From: Bacteroidales bacterium
GTDB taxonomy: Bacteria > Bacteroidota > Bacteroidia > Bacteroidales > ML635J-15
Assembly (NCBI GenBank): GCA_031275085.1
Contig: JAISPG010000028.1
Location: 62,001-126,000 of the forward strand
DNA: 64,000 nt
Direction of reading: 5' to 3'
Shown here: positions 27,572 to 34,866 of the stretch, one piece after another
How positions within the stretch are numbered: position 1 is the stretch's first letter
Layout: each line of letters starts with the position of its first letter
Position numbers and translations under genes: made by a program
The notes under the pieces: generated by a model
Databases searched by the model: none
What the model saw: the letters and a program-made list of their open reading frames with translations, nothing else
Told to the model about the DNA's origin: nothing

Positions 27572-27708
27572 CCCTTTATATAAATTTAGCCATGCAAGTT
27601 AATATCTTTTTATATATTTACAAAACATTTTTTCTATACTAAACCTATTATTGTAATTTTTATATTAAAATCTTAAATAATAATATTCAATAAATATGCT
27701 TTAATATT

Positions 27709-27746
27709 AAAATTAAATAGAATATATTTTTATTCTATTTAATTTT
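27709..27746 (-). terminator. AT-only hairpin, probable terminator of the phosphoesterase gene
   Basis: A 16-bp perfect inverted repeat (AAATTAAATAGAATA arm at 27710-27724, partner at 27731-27745) with a 6-nt loop, about 60 bp past the stop of the minus-strand gene at 27804 and before mreB. It has only A-T pairs plus two G-C, and T-rich sequence follows. The rest of 27572-27803 is plain AT-rich spacer. Confidence 0.5.
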
Positions 27747-27803
27747 TTATTATGCATATATATATATTCTATGTATTTTTATTGATCAAAAATTAATTAT
27801 TTA

Positions 27804-29606
27804 TTAGTAACTGTTTATATCGATCATGTAATTAAGCGGTTTGGAATATTTTTCAGGAAAATCCGGAATTTCATTTCCATTTATATCTTCAAAAGTACTA
27901 ATGAATTTTACTACTGCTATCCACTCTTTTCCTTCCTGTATCCCTTCTTTTTCCGCATCAAAATCTATCCATGTATTTTTATAGTCGGTAATAAAATTAC
28001 CGTTAATGTCCTTTGGTTTTATATTTACCAAACCATGCGATACTTTTTTTATTGCACCCACAAACTCAAGCATATGAGAATTGGCGGTAATACCATAAAG
28101 TGTTTTATTTTTCTTTGAAAAATCAATATCCTCCCCTCCTATTCTTATACGTTTGATTTTTTTCATTGAACCTTTATTTCCATCATAATAAACTTCAATT
28201 CCACTAAAAAAGCAATAAAAAACAGGATATTTGTTTGAGATTATAATCAATAATTCCATGATTTTTTTTATCTCTTTTCCTGTTAGATATACCTGGGCAA
28301 GAGGATATCCCGGAATTCCATTTTCTCCTTCTCCCAGACTTACTACTCTGAAAATATCAGGAACTGTCTGAATTCCATCATTTCCAACACGTATCTTATC
28401 CCTGATAACTCCGGTTGCTATTACACTCAGATCTGTTTTAACCGGTGAATGTTCATTCACATAATAGTGTATTGCATCCGCAAGCATAGGTCCAAGGTTA
28501 CTTTCATTAAAATGGCTATATCTGTTAAATTCCAGATCATAGTTTGTTTCGGCCAAAGGCTTGTAGTATTCCAACCCCATTGGTTTTAAGAGTTCATCAT
28601 CTATTTTATTTATCTGCTCTTCTATTTTTTTATGAATATCACAATCTCCGGATATTGCATCATCGATTTTCAAAAGCTGATATTTTGCTGAAGATATTTT
28701 GCCTTTATGGATATTTATTTCGAAGCGTCCTATATTTTTTCCCTGACTGCCTGTCTGAACTATGGGAATATCATTTATCCATATAGGTTCGGCAAGTTCT
28801 ACATGTGTATGCCCGCTTATAATAACATCTATGCCTTTTACTTTCTGTGCAAGTTTAATATCTTCACCTGACCAGTTGCCTTTTTTATCACGAATAACTC
28901 CGCTATGCGATAGACAAATAACAAAATCCGCTTTTTCATCATTTTTAAGTATTTTTACCATTTTTTCTGCACTTTTTATGCGATCTGTTATTTCCAGCGG
29001 TTTTATATTTGGTGCAACTTTATTTGCATTTTCACCGAGAATACCGAAAATTCCGATCTTAAGACCGTTTATTTCACAAATCTGATATGGCGAAATTATT
29101 TTTTCTTTATATAATTCTTCGAATGAATTATCATCTTCTGATTTATCGTTAAATTTTACATTAGCTAAAGTCAGGCGCGGAATATCTCCGTTTTTCCGTG
29201 CTGAATTTATAATATTTGAAATAACCTCCGGTCCATAATCAAACTCATGATTACCAAAAGACACGACATCATATCCCATTTTTTTCATAATATTCAACTG
29301 AAAGCCCTTTTTTTCTTCAAGTGCAGGAAAAAAAGTTCCCATAAGAAAATCGCCTGCATCTAGTACTAAAGTATTTTCAGGATTTTTTCCCCTTTCTTCT
29401 TTTATAATTCCGGCAATTCTTGCAAAACCTGCAACAGTATGGTCATCATTTACAGTACAGGGTGTATATTCTATTTCAGGAGAAAAACCTGTAATATTAC
29501 TGTGCAGATCATTAGTATGCAATATTATTATTTTGCCTGAATTATTTTGTCCGGACACTAAAAAACTCAAAATTAAAAAGACGGTAAGGACATAATATTT
29601 TTTCAT
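27804..29606 (-). CDS. Exported 5'-nucleotidase / UshA-family metallophosphoesterase
   Basis: 600 aa, signal peptide MKKYYVLTVFLILSFLVSG. N-terminal calcineurin-like domain with all metal motifs: ILHTNDLHSN, LDAGDF, FGNHEFDYG, ICLSHSGV and ISGHTHVEL. C-terminal 5'-nucleotidase domain (about 370-560) with DAIHYYV, GVIRDKI and VYLTGKEIKKIMELL. Likely a periplasmic nucleotide or 2',3'-cyclic nucleotide hydrolase for phosphate/nucleoside scavenging; exact substrate is not readable. A TATTTTTG -7 box at 29633-29626 lies 20 bp upstream of the start. Divergent from the C1 peptidase. Confidence 0.9.
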   Translation of the reverse strand: MKKYYVLTVFLILSFLVSGQNNSGKIIILHTNDLHSNITGFSPEIEYTPCTVNDDHTVAGFARIAGIIKEERGKNPENTLVLDAGDFLMGTFFPALEEKKGFQLNIMKKMGYDVVSFGNHEFDYGPEVISNIINSARKNGDIPRLTLANVKFNDKSEDDNSFEELYKEKIISPYQICEINGLKIGIFGILGENANKVAPNIKPLEITDRIKSAEKMVKILKNDEKADFVICLSHSGVIRDKKGNWSGEDIKLAQKVKGIDVIISGHTHVELAEPIWINDIPIVQTGSQGKNIGRFEINIHKGKISSAKYQLLKIDDAISGDCDIHKKIEEQINKIDDELLKPMGLEYYKPLAETNYDLEFNRYSHFNESNLGPMLADAIHYYVNEHSPVKTDLSVIATGVIRDKIRVGNDGIQTVPDIFRVVSLGEGENGIPGYPLAQVYLTGKEIKKIMELLIIISNKYPVFYCFFSGIEVYYDGNKGSMKKIKRIRIGGEDIDFSKKNKTLYGITANSHMLEFVGAIKKVSHGLVNIKPKDINGNFITDYKNTWIDFDAEKEGIQEGKEWIAVVKFISTFEDINGNEIPDFPEKYSKPLNYMIDINSY

Positions 29607-29684
29607 TTCAATATTTTTATATTCCCAAAAATACTAAAAAACATAGAAAATATTTAATCAATTTTTTTTATATTCAATCTTTTC

Positions 29685-29692
29685 TAAATTTG
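29685..29692 (+). promoter_or_regulatory. -7 box (TAAATTTG) of the C1 peptidase gene
   Basis: TAAATTTG matches TAnnTTTG and lies 28 bp before the ATG at 29721. No convincing -33 TTTG is at the right distance. The 114-bp divergent gap therefore holds -7 boxes for both flanking genes. Confidence 0.45.
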
Positions 29693-29720
29693 TAACTTAA
29701 ATTCAAAAAACATCAAAATA

Positions 29721-30926
29721 ATGAACAGACATTTTTTATTTTTATCAATCCTAGTAACAGGTTTACTTTTAGGGACAAGTTCTTTTGCACAGGAAGAAGA
29801 GGAAGAAGAAGAGGGATATAAATTTACACTTGAAAAAGAAGTTCCTGTCACTCCTGTAAAAGACCAGTATCGTTCGGGTACATGCTGGAGTTTCAGCGGA
29901 ATAGGTTTTATCGAATCAGAATTATTAAGACTGAAAAAAGGCGAATACGATCTTTCTGATATGTTCGTAGTTAGAAAAGCATATGAGGATAAAGCAAAAA
30001 AATATATAAGAATGCACGGAACTGTAAACTTTTCGTCCGGTGGTGTTTTTGCCGATGTTTCAAATGTTATAAAAAACTATGGAATTGTTCCCGAAGAAGC
30101 ATATCCGGGATTGGAATACGGAGAAGACAAACACATACATGGCGAAATTGATAAACTTCTGAACTTATTTGTAGATGCAATAAAATCAAATCCGAACAAA
30201 AAAATTACTCCAAAATGGTTTGATGCATATAACTCGGTGCTTGATACATATTTTGGAGAAATTCCTGATGAGTTTGTTTACAACGGGAAAAAATATACCC
30301 CTCAATCTTTTGCAAATGAAATAGGTTTTAAACCAGAAGATTATATAAATATAACATCATATACTCATCATCCGTTTTATGAACAATTTATCCTGGAAAT
30401 TCCCGACAATTGGTCATGGAGCAGTTCATACAATCTGCCTATGGATGAAATGATGAGCGTCCTGGATAATGCAGTAAACAATGGCTTTACCGTATGCTGG
30501 GGAGCTGATGTTAGCGAAAAAGGGTTTAAATGGACAAAAGGCGTAGCAATTATTCCTGCAGAAGACAGGCCGGATCTTGACGGATTAGAAAGAGATAAAT
30601 GGGAAAAACTATCGGTAAAAGAAAAGGAAGAGCTTTTGTATAAATTCGACAAACCGGTTCCCGAAAAAGAAATAACCCAGGAAATTCGTCAGGAAGGATT
30701 CGACAATTACCAGACCACAGATGATCATAGTATGATAATATGCGGTATAGGGAAAGATCAGAACGGGACAAAATATTATTATGTGAAAAACTCATGGAAT
30801 ATAAATAATACATATGACGGGTTCTTTTATGCTTCTGAAAGTTATGTAAAATACAAAACCATGAACATTATAGTCCATAAAGATGCTGTTCCTAAAAATA
30901 TCAAACAAAAGCTAAATATTAAATAG
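29721..30926 (+). CDS. Exported C1-family cysteine peptidase (bleomycin hydrolase/PepC-like)
   Basis: 401 aa; signal peptide MNRHFLFLSILVTGLLLGTSSFAQ followed at once by a run of eight glutamates. Papain-fold catalytic residues: Gln-Cys in DQYRSGTCWSF (Cys55), His in TTDDHSMIICGIG (about 339) and Asn in VKNSWN (about 355). The long insertion and the order resemble the bleomycin hydrolase/aminopeptidase C group, which usually are cytoplasmic; here the enzyme is exported. Probably degrades peptides in the periplasm or outside. Terminator at 30953. Confidence 0.88.
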   Translation: MNRHFLFLSILVTGLLLGTSSFAQEEEEEEEGYKFTLEKEVPVTPVKDQYRSGTCWSFSGIGFIESELLRLKKGEYDLSDMFVVRKAYEDKAKKYIRMHGTVNFSSGGVFADVSNVIKNYGIVPEEAYPGLEYGEDKHIHGEIDKLLNLFVDAIKSNPNKKITPKWFDAYNSVLDTYFGEIPDEFVYNGKKYTPQSFANEIGFKPEDYINITSYTHHPFYEQFILEIPDNWSWSSSYNLPMDEMMSVLDNAVNNGFTVCWGADVSEKGFKWTKGVAIIPAEDRPDLDGLERDKWEKLSVKEKEELLYKFDKPVPEKEITQEIRQEGFDNYQTTDDHSMIICGIGKDQNGTKYYYVKNSWNINNTYDGFFYASESYVKYKTMNIIVHKDAVPKNIKQKLNIK

Positions 30927-30952
30927 TTTTTAATTTAATAATAATTTAACAC

Positions 30953-30983
30953 AAAAAAGTTGCTTTTATCCGGCAACTTTTTT
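30953..30983 (+). terminator. Rho-independent terminator after the C1 peptidase
   Basis: AAAAAAGTTGC (30953-30963) and GCAACTTTTTT (30973-30983) form an 11-bp stem with a 9-nt loop, the T-run being part of the 3' arm. Placed 27 bp past the stop. Confidence 0.8.
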
Positions 30984-31031
30984 ACTTTTATAATGTTCTA
31001 TTTACAGTAAAATTTAAATAAACATAATAAA

Positions 31032-31616
31032 ATGAGAGCTTTAATTATTTACGCGAACTATAAGGAACAGAGTTTTACGGCTGCTATAAGGGATAAACTG
31101 GCAGAATCGTTCCACAATAAAAAACATGAGGTTGTTATAAGGAATTTATATGAAATAAAATTTAATCCTGTTTTAAGCAGGTCGGATCTGGAATCTATCG
31201 AAAATCAAATATTTCCTGTTGATATAATGAATGAACAGAAATTTATTCAATGGGCTGATATAATTTGTTTTGTATATCCTATATGGTGGTCGGGAATGCC
31301 TGCCATTTTAAAAGGATACATTGAACGTGTGTTTGTTATGGGATATGCTTTTTCTTTTGAAGGAGAAAAAATAATACCTTTATTAAATAATAAAAAAGTA
31401 GCTATTTTTAATACTACCGGTTCTAGAAATATTTATAAGGATGAAAGAAGAAAAAATGCCTTGAATATAATTACTGATGAATGTATTTTCGGTTTTACCG
31501 GCATGAATGTAATTGTTCACGAATATTTCAACGCAATCTCCAAGGCAACTCCTGAAGAAAAACAACATATATTTGAAGAGATATCACATATTGTAGATAA
31601 GATTGAATTGTCTTAA
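31032..31616 (+). CDS. NAD(P)H dehydrogenase (quinone)-like flavoprotein
   Basis: 194 aa flavodoxin-fold protein of the NQO1/MdaB/KefF group: ALIIYANYKEQSFTAAI at the N-terminus (FMN/FAD phosphate loop), VYPIWWSGMPAILKGYIERVFVMGYAF (about 82-108), the family's strongest signature, and IFNTTGSRNIY. Likely a two-electron reductase of quinones or other small acceptors, cytoplasmic, protecting against redox cycling. No signal peptide. Preceded by a terminator, so probably a single-gene unit. Confidence 0.88.
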   Translation: MRALIIYANYKEQSFTAAIRDKLAESFHNKKHEVVIRNLYEIKFNPVLSRSDLESIENQIFPVDIMNEQKFIQWADIICFVYPIWWSGMPAILKGYIERVFVMGYAFSFEGEKIIPLLNNKKVAIFNTTGSRNIYKDERRKNALNIITDECIFGFTGMNVIVHEYFNAISKATPEEKQHIFEEISHIVDKIELS

Positions 31617-31720
31617 TATGTTTTTATAATTCTTAACATGTAGGATTACAAACAACATATTGTTAATACATTAGATCAATTATAAATATATAAAACAGTT
31701 TTTTTACAGAACTTTGGTCC

Positions 31721-32032
31721 ATGAAAAAATTTTTCATATCCATATGGCGCATCTTAAAAGTTATTTTCGGCAGTAAATATCTTGCTGCAATAACTATATT
31801 CATAATATGGATTACTTTTATTGATACTTATAATCTAATTGACCGTTATAAAAACCTGGAAAAATTAAAAAATCTGAAAAAAGAAGCTGAATTTTTCAGG
31901 CAGGAAATAGAATCTTTAAATATTCAACATAATGAATTGTTCTCAGATAAAAAAGACCTTGAAAAATTTGCCAGGGAACAATTCCTTATGAAAGAAGAAA
32001 ATGAAGATATTTTTATAATTGTTAAAGAATAA
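31721..32032 (+). CDS. FtsB/DivIC-like septum formation initiator
   Basis: 103 aa: short cytoplasmic N-terminus, one TM segment (YLAAITIFIIWITFIDTYNLI), a coiled coil (about 42-85, KNLKKEAEFFRQEIESLN) and a C-terminal AREQFLMKEENEDIFIIV, which matches the (A)REKYxMxxxxExvfxi end of DivIC/FtsB proteins. It would join FtsL and FtsQ at the division site to activate septal synthesis. 104 bp from the flavoprotein gene. Small but clearly a real gene. Confidence 0.88.
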   Translation: MKKFFISIWRILKVIFGSKYLAAITIFIIWITFIDTYNLIDRYKNLEKLKNLKKEAEFFRQEIESLNIQHNELFSDKKDLEKFAREQFLMKEENEDIFIIVKE

Positions 32033-32220
32033 GAATATTTTCCCATATAACACATCACAAACAATAATACTTTTTCTATTATTTATTAGAAAAACATATA
32101 TCCAAATTATCATTTTTATGTCACACAATAATACCTTCTTATGTTAAGATATTATTGAATTATCAATTAAACTATTATTTCAAAAAAAGGTTATACTTTT
32201 ACATGATCAAACAGGTAAAA

Positions 32221-33444
32221 ATGGAAACAATAAAAACTATATACAGAATAGGTCATGGTCCATCCAGTAGTCATACAATGGGACCTAAAAAAGCAGCCGA
32301 AATTTTTCTAAATGAAAATCCTGATTTTTCGGATTACAGGGTAACTCTATATGGAAGTCTTGCAGCAACAGGAGTCGGACATTTAACAGACAAAGCAGTA
32401 TTAGATGTTTTTAAAGATAAAAATACAGAGCTGATATGGGAAAAGGATATATTCCTTGATTTACATCCTAATGCTTTAAAAATAGAAGCTTTAAAGGATG
32501 GAAAAATTATAAAAGAAGAAACTTTTTATAGCATAGGCGGAGGAAAAATAATAACAGACAACAGAAGTTTCGATTCTGTAGAAGATATATATCCTTTCAA
32601 TACAATGCATGACATTCTTAAATACTGTAATACAAATGGAAAGCAAATGTGGGAAGTAGCTTTCGAATTCGAAAAACCTGACCTTGAAGAATATTTATAT
32701 AAAGTATGGGAAGTTATGAAAGCTTCCATAAGCAGAGGATTATTGAATGAAGGTGCTTTACCCGGCGGATTGAATCTGCCGCGTAAGGCATCGGCAATAC
32801 ACACTAAAGCAAACAGCCTGAAAACTTCATTGAGAAGATTGGCATTATTATTTTCATACGCATTGGCTGTTGCAGAAGAAAATGCCGGAGGAGGAGAAAT
32901 TGTTACAGCACCTACCTGTGGTTCTTCAGGAGTATTACCGGCCCTTCTCTATTATCTTCAGAATTTACATGATTACGATGAAAGTAAAATAATAAAAGCT
33001 TTGGCAACAGCCGGATTAATTGGTGCAGTAGTAAGGCATAATGCTTCAATATCCGGAGCTGAAGTTGGCTGTCAGGGTGAAATAGGTACGGCATGTGCTA
33101 TGGCTTCAGGTGCAGCTACACAACTTTTCGGAGGAACTATATTCCAGGTTGAATATGCAGCTGAAATGGGTCTGGAACATCATCTAGGATTAACATGCGA
33201 CCCTGTAAAAGGATTAGTACAAATCCCATGTATTGAAAGAAACGTTTTTGCAACTTCACGCGCCCTTACCCATAATACTTATGCAATATTATCAGACGGA
33301 CGGCACAGAATAAGTTTCGACGAAGTTGTGGAAGTAATGAAAAAGACAGGAAAAGATATGCCAAAACTCTATAAAGAAACTTCAGAAGGCGGATTAGCAA
33401 TGTTTGACGGATTAGTTGATGACTGTTGCAGCGAATGTAAATAA
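32221..33444 (+). CDS. L-serine ammonia-lyase (iron-sulfur serine dehydratase)
   Basis: Converts L-Ser to pyruvate and ammonia using a [4Fe-4S] cluster. The ATG at 32221 (METIKTIYRIGHGPSSSHTMGP) is chosen over 32155 because the GPSSSHTMGPKKAA block that opens the beta domain follows directly and a TACTTTTA -7-like box lies at 32194. Beta and alpha domains are fused (407 aa). Cluster Cys candidates are in APTCGSSGVLP, LTCDPVKGLVQIPCIERN and the C-terminal DDCCSECK tail, the last reminiscent of the substrate-mimicking C-terminal Cys known in such enzymes. Oxygen-sensitive; fits an anaerobic or microaerobic lifestyle. Confidence 0.93.
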   Translation: METIKTIYRIGHGPSSSHTMGPKKAAEIFLNENPDFSDYRVTLYGSLAATGVGHLTDKAVLDVFKDKNTELIWEKDIFLDLHPNALKIEALKDGKIIKEETFYSIGGGKIITDNRSFDSVEDIYPFNTMHDILKYCNTNGKQMWEVAFEFEKPDLEEYLYKVWEVMKASISRGLLNEGALPGGLNLPRKASAIHTKANSLKTSLRRLALLFSYALAVAEENAGGGEIVTAPTCGSSGVLPALLYYLQNLHDYDESKIIKALATAGLIGAVVRHNASISGAEVGCQGEIGTACAMASGAATQLFGGTIFQVEYAAEMGLEHHLGLTCDPVKGLVQIPCIERNVFATSRALTHNTYAILSDGRHRISFDEVVEVMKKTGKDMPKLYKETSEGGLAMFDGLVDDCCSECK

Positions 33445-33523
33445 ATAACAGATTGTCGGTTAATCTCCAGTCTCCTAATTATCAAAACATTATCAGACAT
33501 TTATTAAAAAAATGAAAAATAAT

Positions 33524-33554
33524 TTTGTAAATATGTAAATTAGTTCTACTTTTG
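33524..33554 (+). promoter_or_regulatory. Promoter of the tRNA-Ser locus
   Basis: TTTG (33524-33527), 19-bp spacer, TACTTTTG (33547-33554); the mature tRNA begins 5 bp later. This is the best consensus promoter of the window. Confidence 0.8.
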
Positions 33555-33558
33555 CACC

Positions 33559-33645
33559 GGAGAAATGGCAGAGCGGTCGAATGCGGCGGTCTTGAAAACC
33601 GTTGAACTCGAGAGGGTTCCGGGGGTTCGAATCCCTCTTTCTCCG
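33559..33645 (+). tRNA. tRNA-Ser (anticodon TGA)
   Basis: 87-nt type II tRNA: acceptor GGAGAAA/TTTCTCC with discriminator G, D-arm with GCAGAGCGGTCGAATGC, anticodon stem around loop CTTGAAA (TGA), an extended variable arm typical of serine tRNAs, and the T-arm GGGGGTTCGAATCCCTC-type. Reads UCA and, with wobble modification, other UCN codons. CCA not encoded. Confidence 0.95.
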
Positions 33646-33664
33646 CTGAACTTTGAAAAAAATT

Positions 33665-33690
33665 AAGAGACTAAATAAAGTCTCTTTTTT
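33665..33690 (+). terminator. Hairpin terminator between the two tRNA-Ser genes
   Basis: AAGAGACT (33665-33672), 6-nt loop, AGTCTCTT (33679-33686), then more T (8-10 consecutive T in total). It is a canonical intrinsic terminator located 19 nt after the first tRNA and 4 nt before the second, so it either ends the first transcript or acts as a processing/attenuation element. Confidence 0.8.
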
Positions 33691-33694
33691 TATT

Positions 33695-33781
33695 GGAGAG
33701 ATGCCGGAGTGGTCGATCGGGGCGGTCTCGAAAACCGTTGTCCGCTCACGCGGACCCAGGGTTCGAATCCCTGTCTCTCCG
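33695..33781 (+). tRNA. tRNA-Ser (anticodon CGA)
   Basis: 87-nt type II tRNA: acceptor GGAGAGA/TCTCTCC with discriminator G, anticodon loop CTCGAAA (CGA, reads UCG), long GC-rich variable arm (TCCGCTCACGCGGA) and T-loop GGTTCGAATCC. It has the same anticodon stem as the TGA gene 49 bp upstream, suggesting tandem duplication. No separate promoter is visible in the gap. Confidence 0.95.
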
Positions 33782-33849
33782 CAAATACAATTACTAATCA
33801 ACAGATTACAAAACAAACTACTTTAGCTTCAGAAAAATAATACCTTTAA

Positions 33850-34728
33850 CTAATATACTTCCCGAAACTCCAGAGGTGTCATTCCTGTATGTTCTTTAAA
33901 AAATTTTCCGAAAAATGAAGGATTTGAAAAATTTAATTCTTCCGAAATCTGTAATACCGTTAAGTCTGTAGTCTTCAACAACATTTTTGATTCTACAATA
34001 ACAGCTTCATGAATCCATGATAAAATAGACTCTCCTGTTATTTCTTTTATGAGTGATGATAAATATTTGGAAGTTACACAAAGTTTATCCGCATAAAAAG
34101 TAACATTCCTTTCCTGTTTATAATGAGTCCTCAATAATTTAAAAAATTGCTCCGTAAGTTCTTCACCCCTAGAAGACGGCGTTCTGGGTATTTCTTCCTC
34201 TAAAGTATATAATCCTATCATTTCCATAAGCATAGTATAGAGAAGGCCTTTTACTATTTCAACTCTATAAGGTTGTCTTACCTGATTATGCTGTTTTACA
34301 ATCATTGCATGATATTCTATCAAATCTTCTATTGCGTCGGAAGATAGTTCTATACATGGCCAATGACCTAAATTTGATAATAAATCAAATTTCCTTGGCA
34401 ACGGAAAACCTGCAATGAAATCGACAGAAACAAATAGACATTCCATAAAAAAGTCGTCCGATTTATCCAGAATCGTAATTACCTGATTAGGAACAATAAC
34501 TAAGATCGTATTTGTTTTTAAGTTATATTCGCTAAAGTTTATTTTCAGCTTAGCTTTTCCTTTTAAGCATAGTCCCAAAATAATTCCGTTAAAAATAACA
34601 GGTTCGTCAAAAGAAAACTTTCTTAGCAAGAAATTACTGTCGGATAATATAAAATGTTTCAGACAGTAAGGATCTTTATAGTTTCCAACATCAGCCATGG
34701 AAAATTTTTCTAACTTGTTTTTGCCCAT
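33850..34728 (-). CDS. AraC-family transcriptional regulator
   Basis: 292 aa. The N-terminal half (about 20-150) looks like a cupin-type ligand domain (VIFNGIILGLCLKGKAKLKINFSEYNLK). The C-terminal part (about 190-290) has two HTH motifs: VTFYADKLCVTSKYLSSLIKE and LTVLQISEELNFSNPSFFGKFFKEHTGMTPLEFR, the classic AraC/XylS ending. Transcribed divergently from the Ca2+ ATPase with 138 bp between starts, so it may control that gene, itself, or both. Effector unknown. Confidence 0.92.
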   Translation of the reverse strand: MGKNKLEKFSMADVGNYKDPYCLKHFILSDSNFLLRKFSFDEPVIFNGIILGLCLKGKAKLKINFSEYNLKTNTILVIVPNQVITILDKSDDFFMECLFVSVDFIAGFPLPRKFDLLSNLGHWPCIELSSDAIEDLIEYHAMIVKQHNQVRQPYRVEIVKGLLYTMLMEMIGLYTLEEEIPRTPSSRGEELTEQFFKLLRTHYKQERNVTFYADKLCVTSKYLSSLIKEITGESILSWIHEAVIVESKMLLKTTDLTVLQISEELNFSNPSFFGKFFKEHTGMTPLEFREVY

Positions 34729-34866
34729 ATCATCATAATGCTAAGATTTACAAAATAAAAAATCAAATCCGAATTTTAGAACATTTCCATAGAAATATCA
34801 ATCGTTATATTTTTTTAGAAACCAGTTTTCTTTGCAATATTATAAATAATTTAATATAAAATAAAA

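Noticed and set aside
32071-32094. TTTTTCTA/TAGAAAAA inverted repeat before the serine dehydratase
   Set aside because: AT-only 8-bp repeat with no G-C core and no following T-run; too weak to call a terminator.
33493-33816. 107-aa minus-strand ORF over the tRNA-Ser pair
   Set aside because: The sequence (GETGIRTLGPRERTTVFETAPI) is antisense translation of tRNA genes, a well-known annotation artefact.
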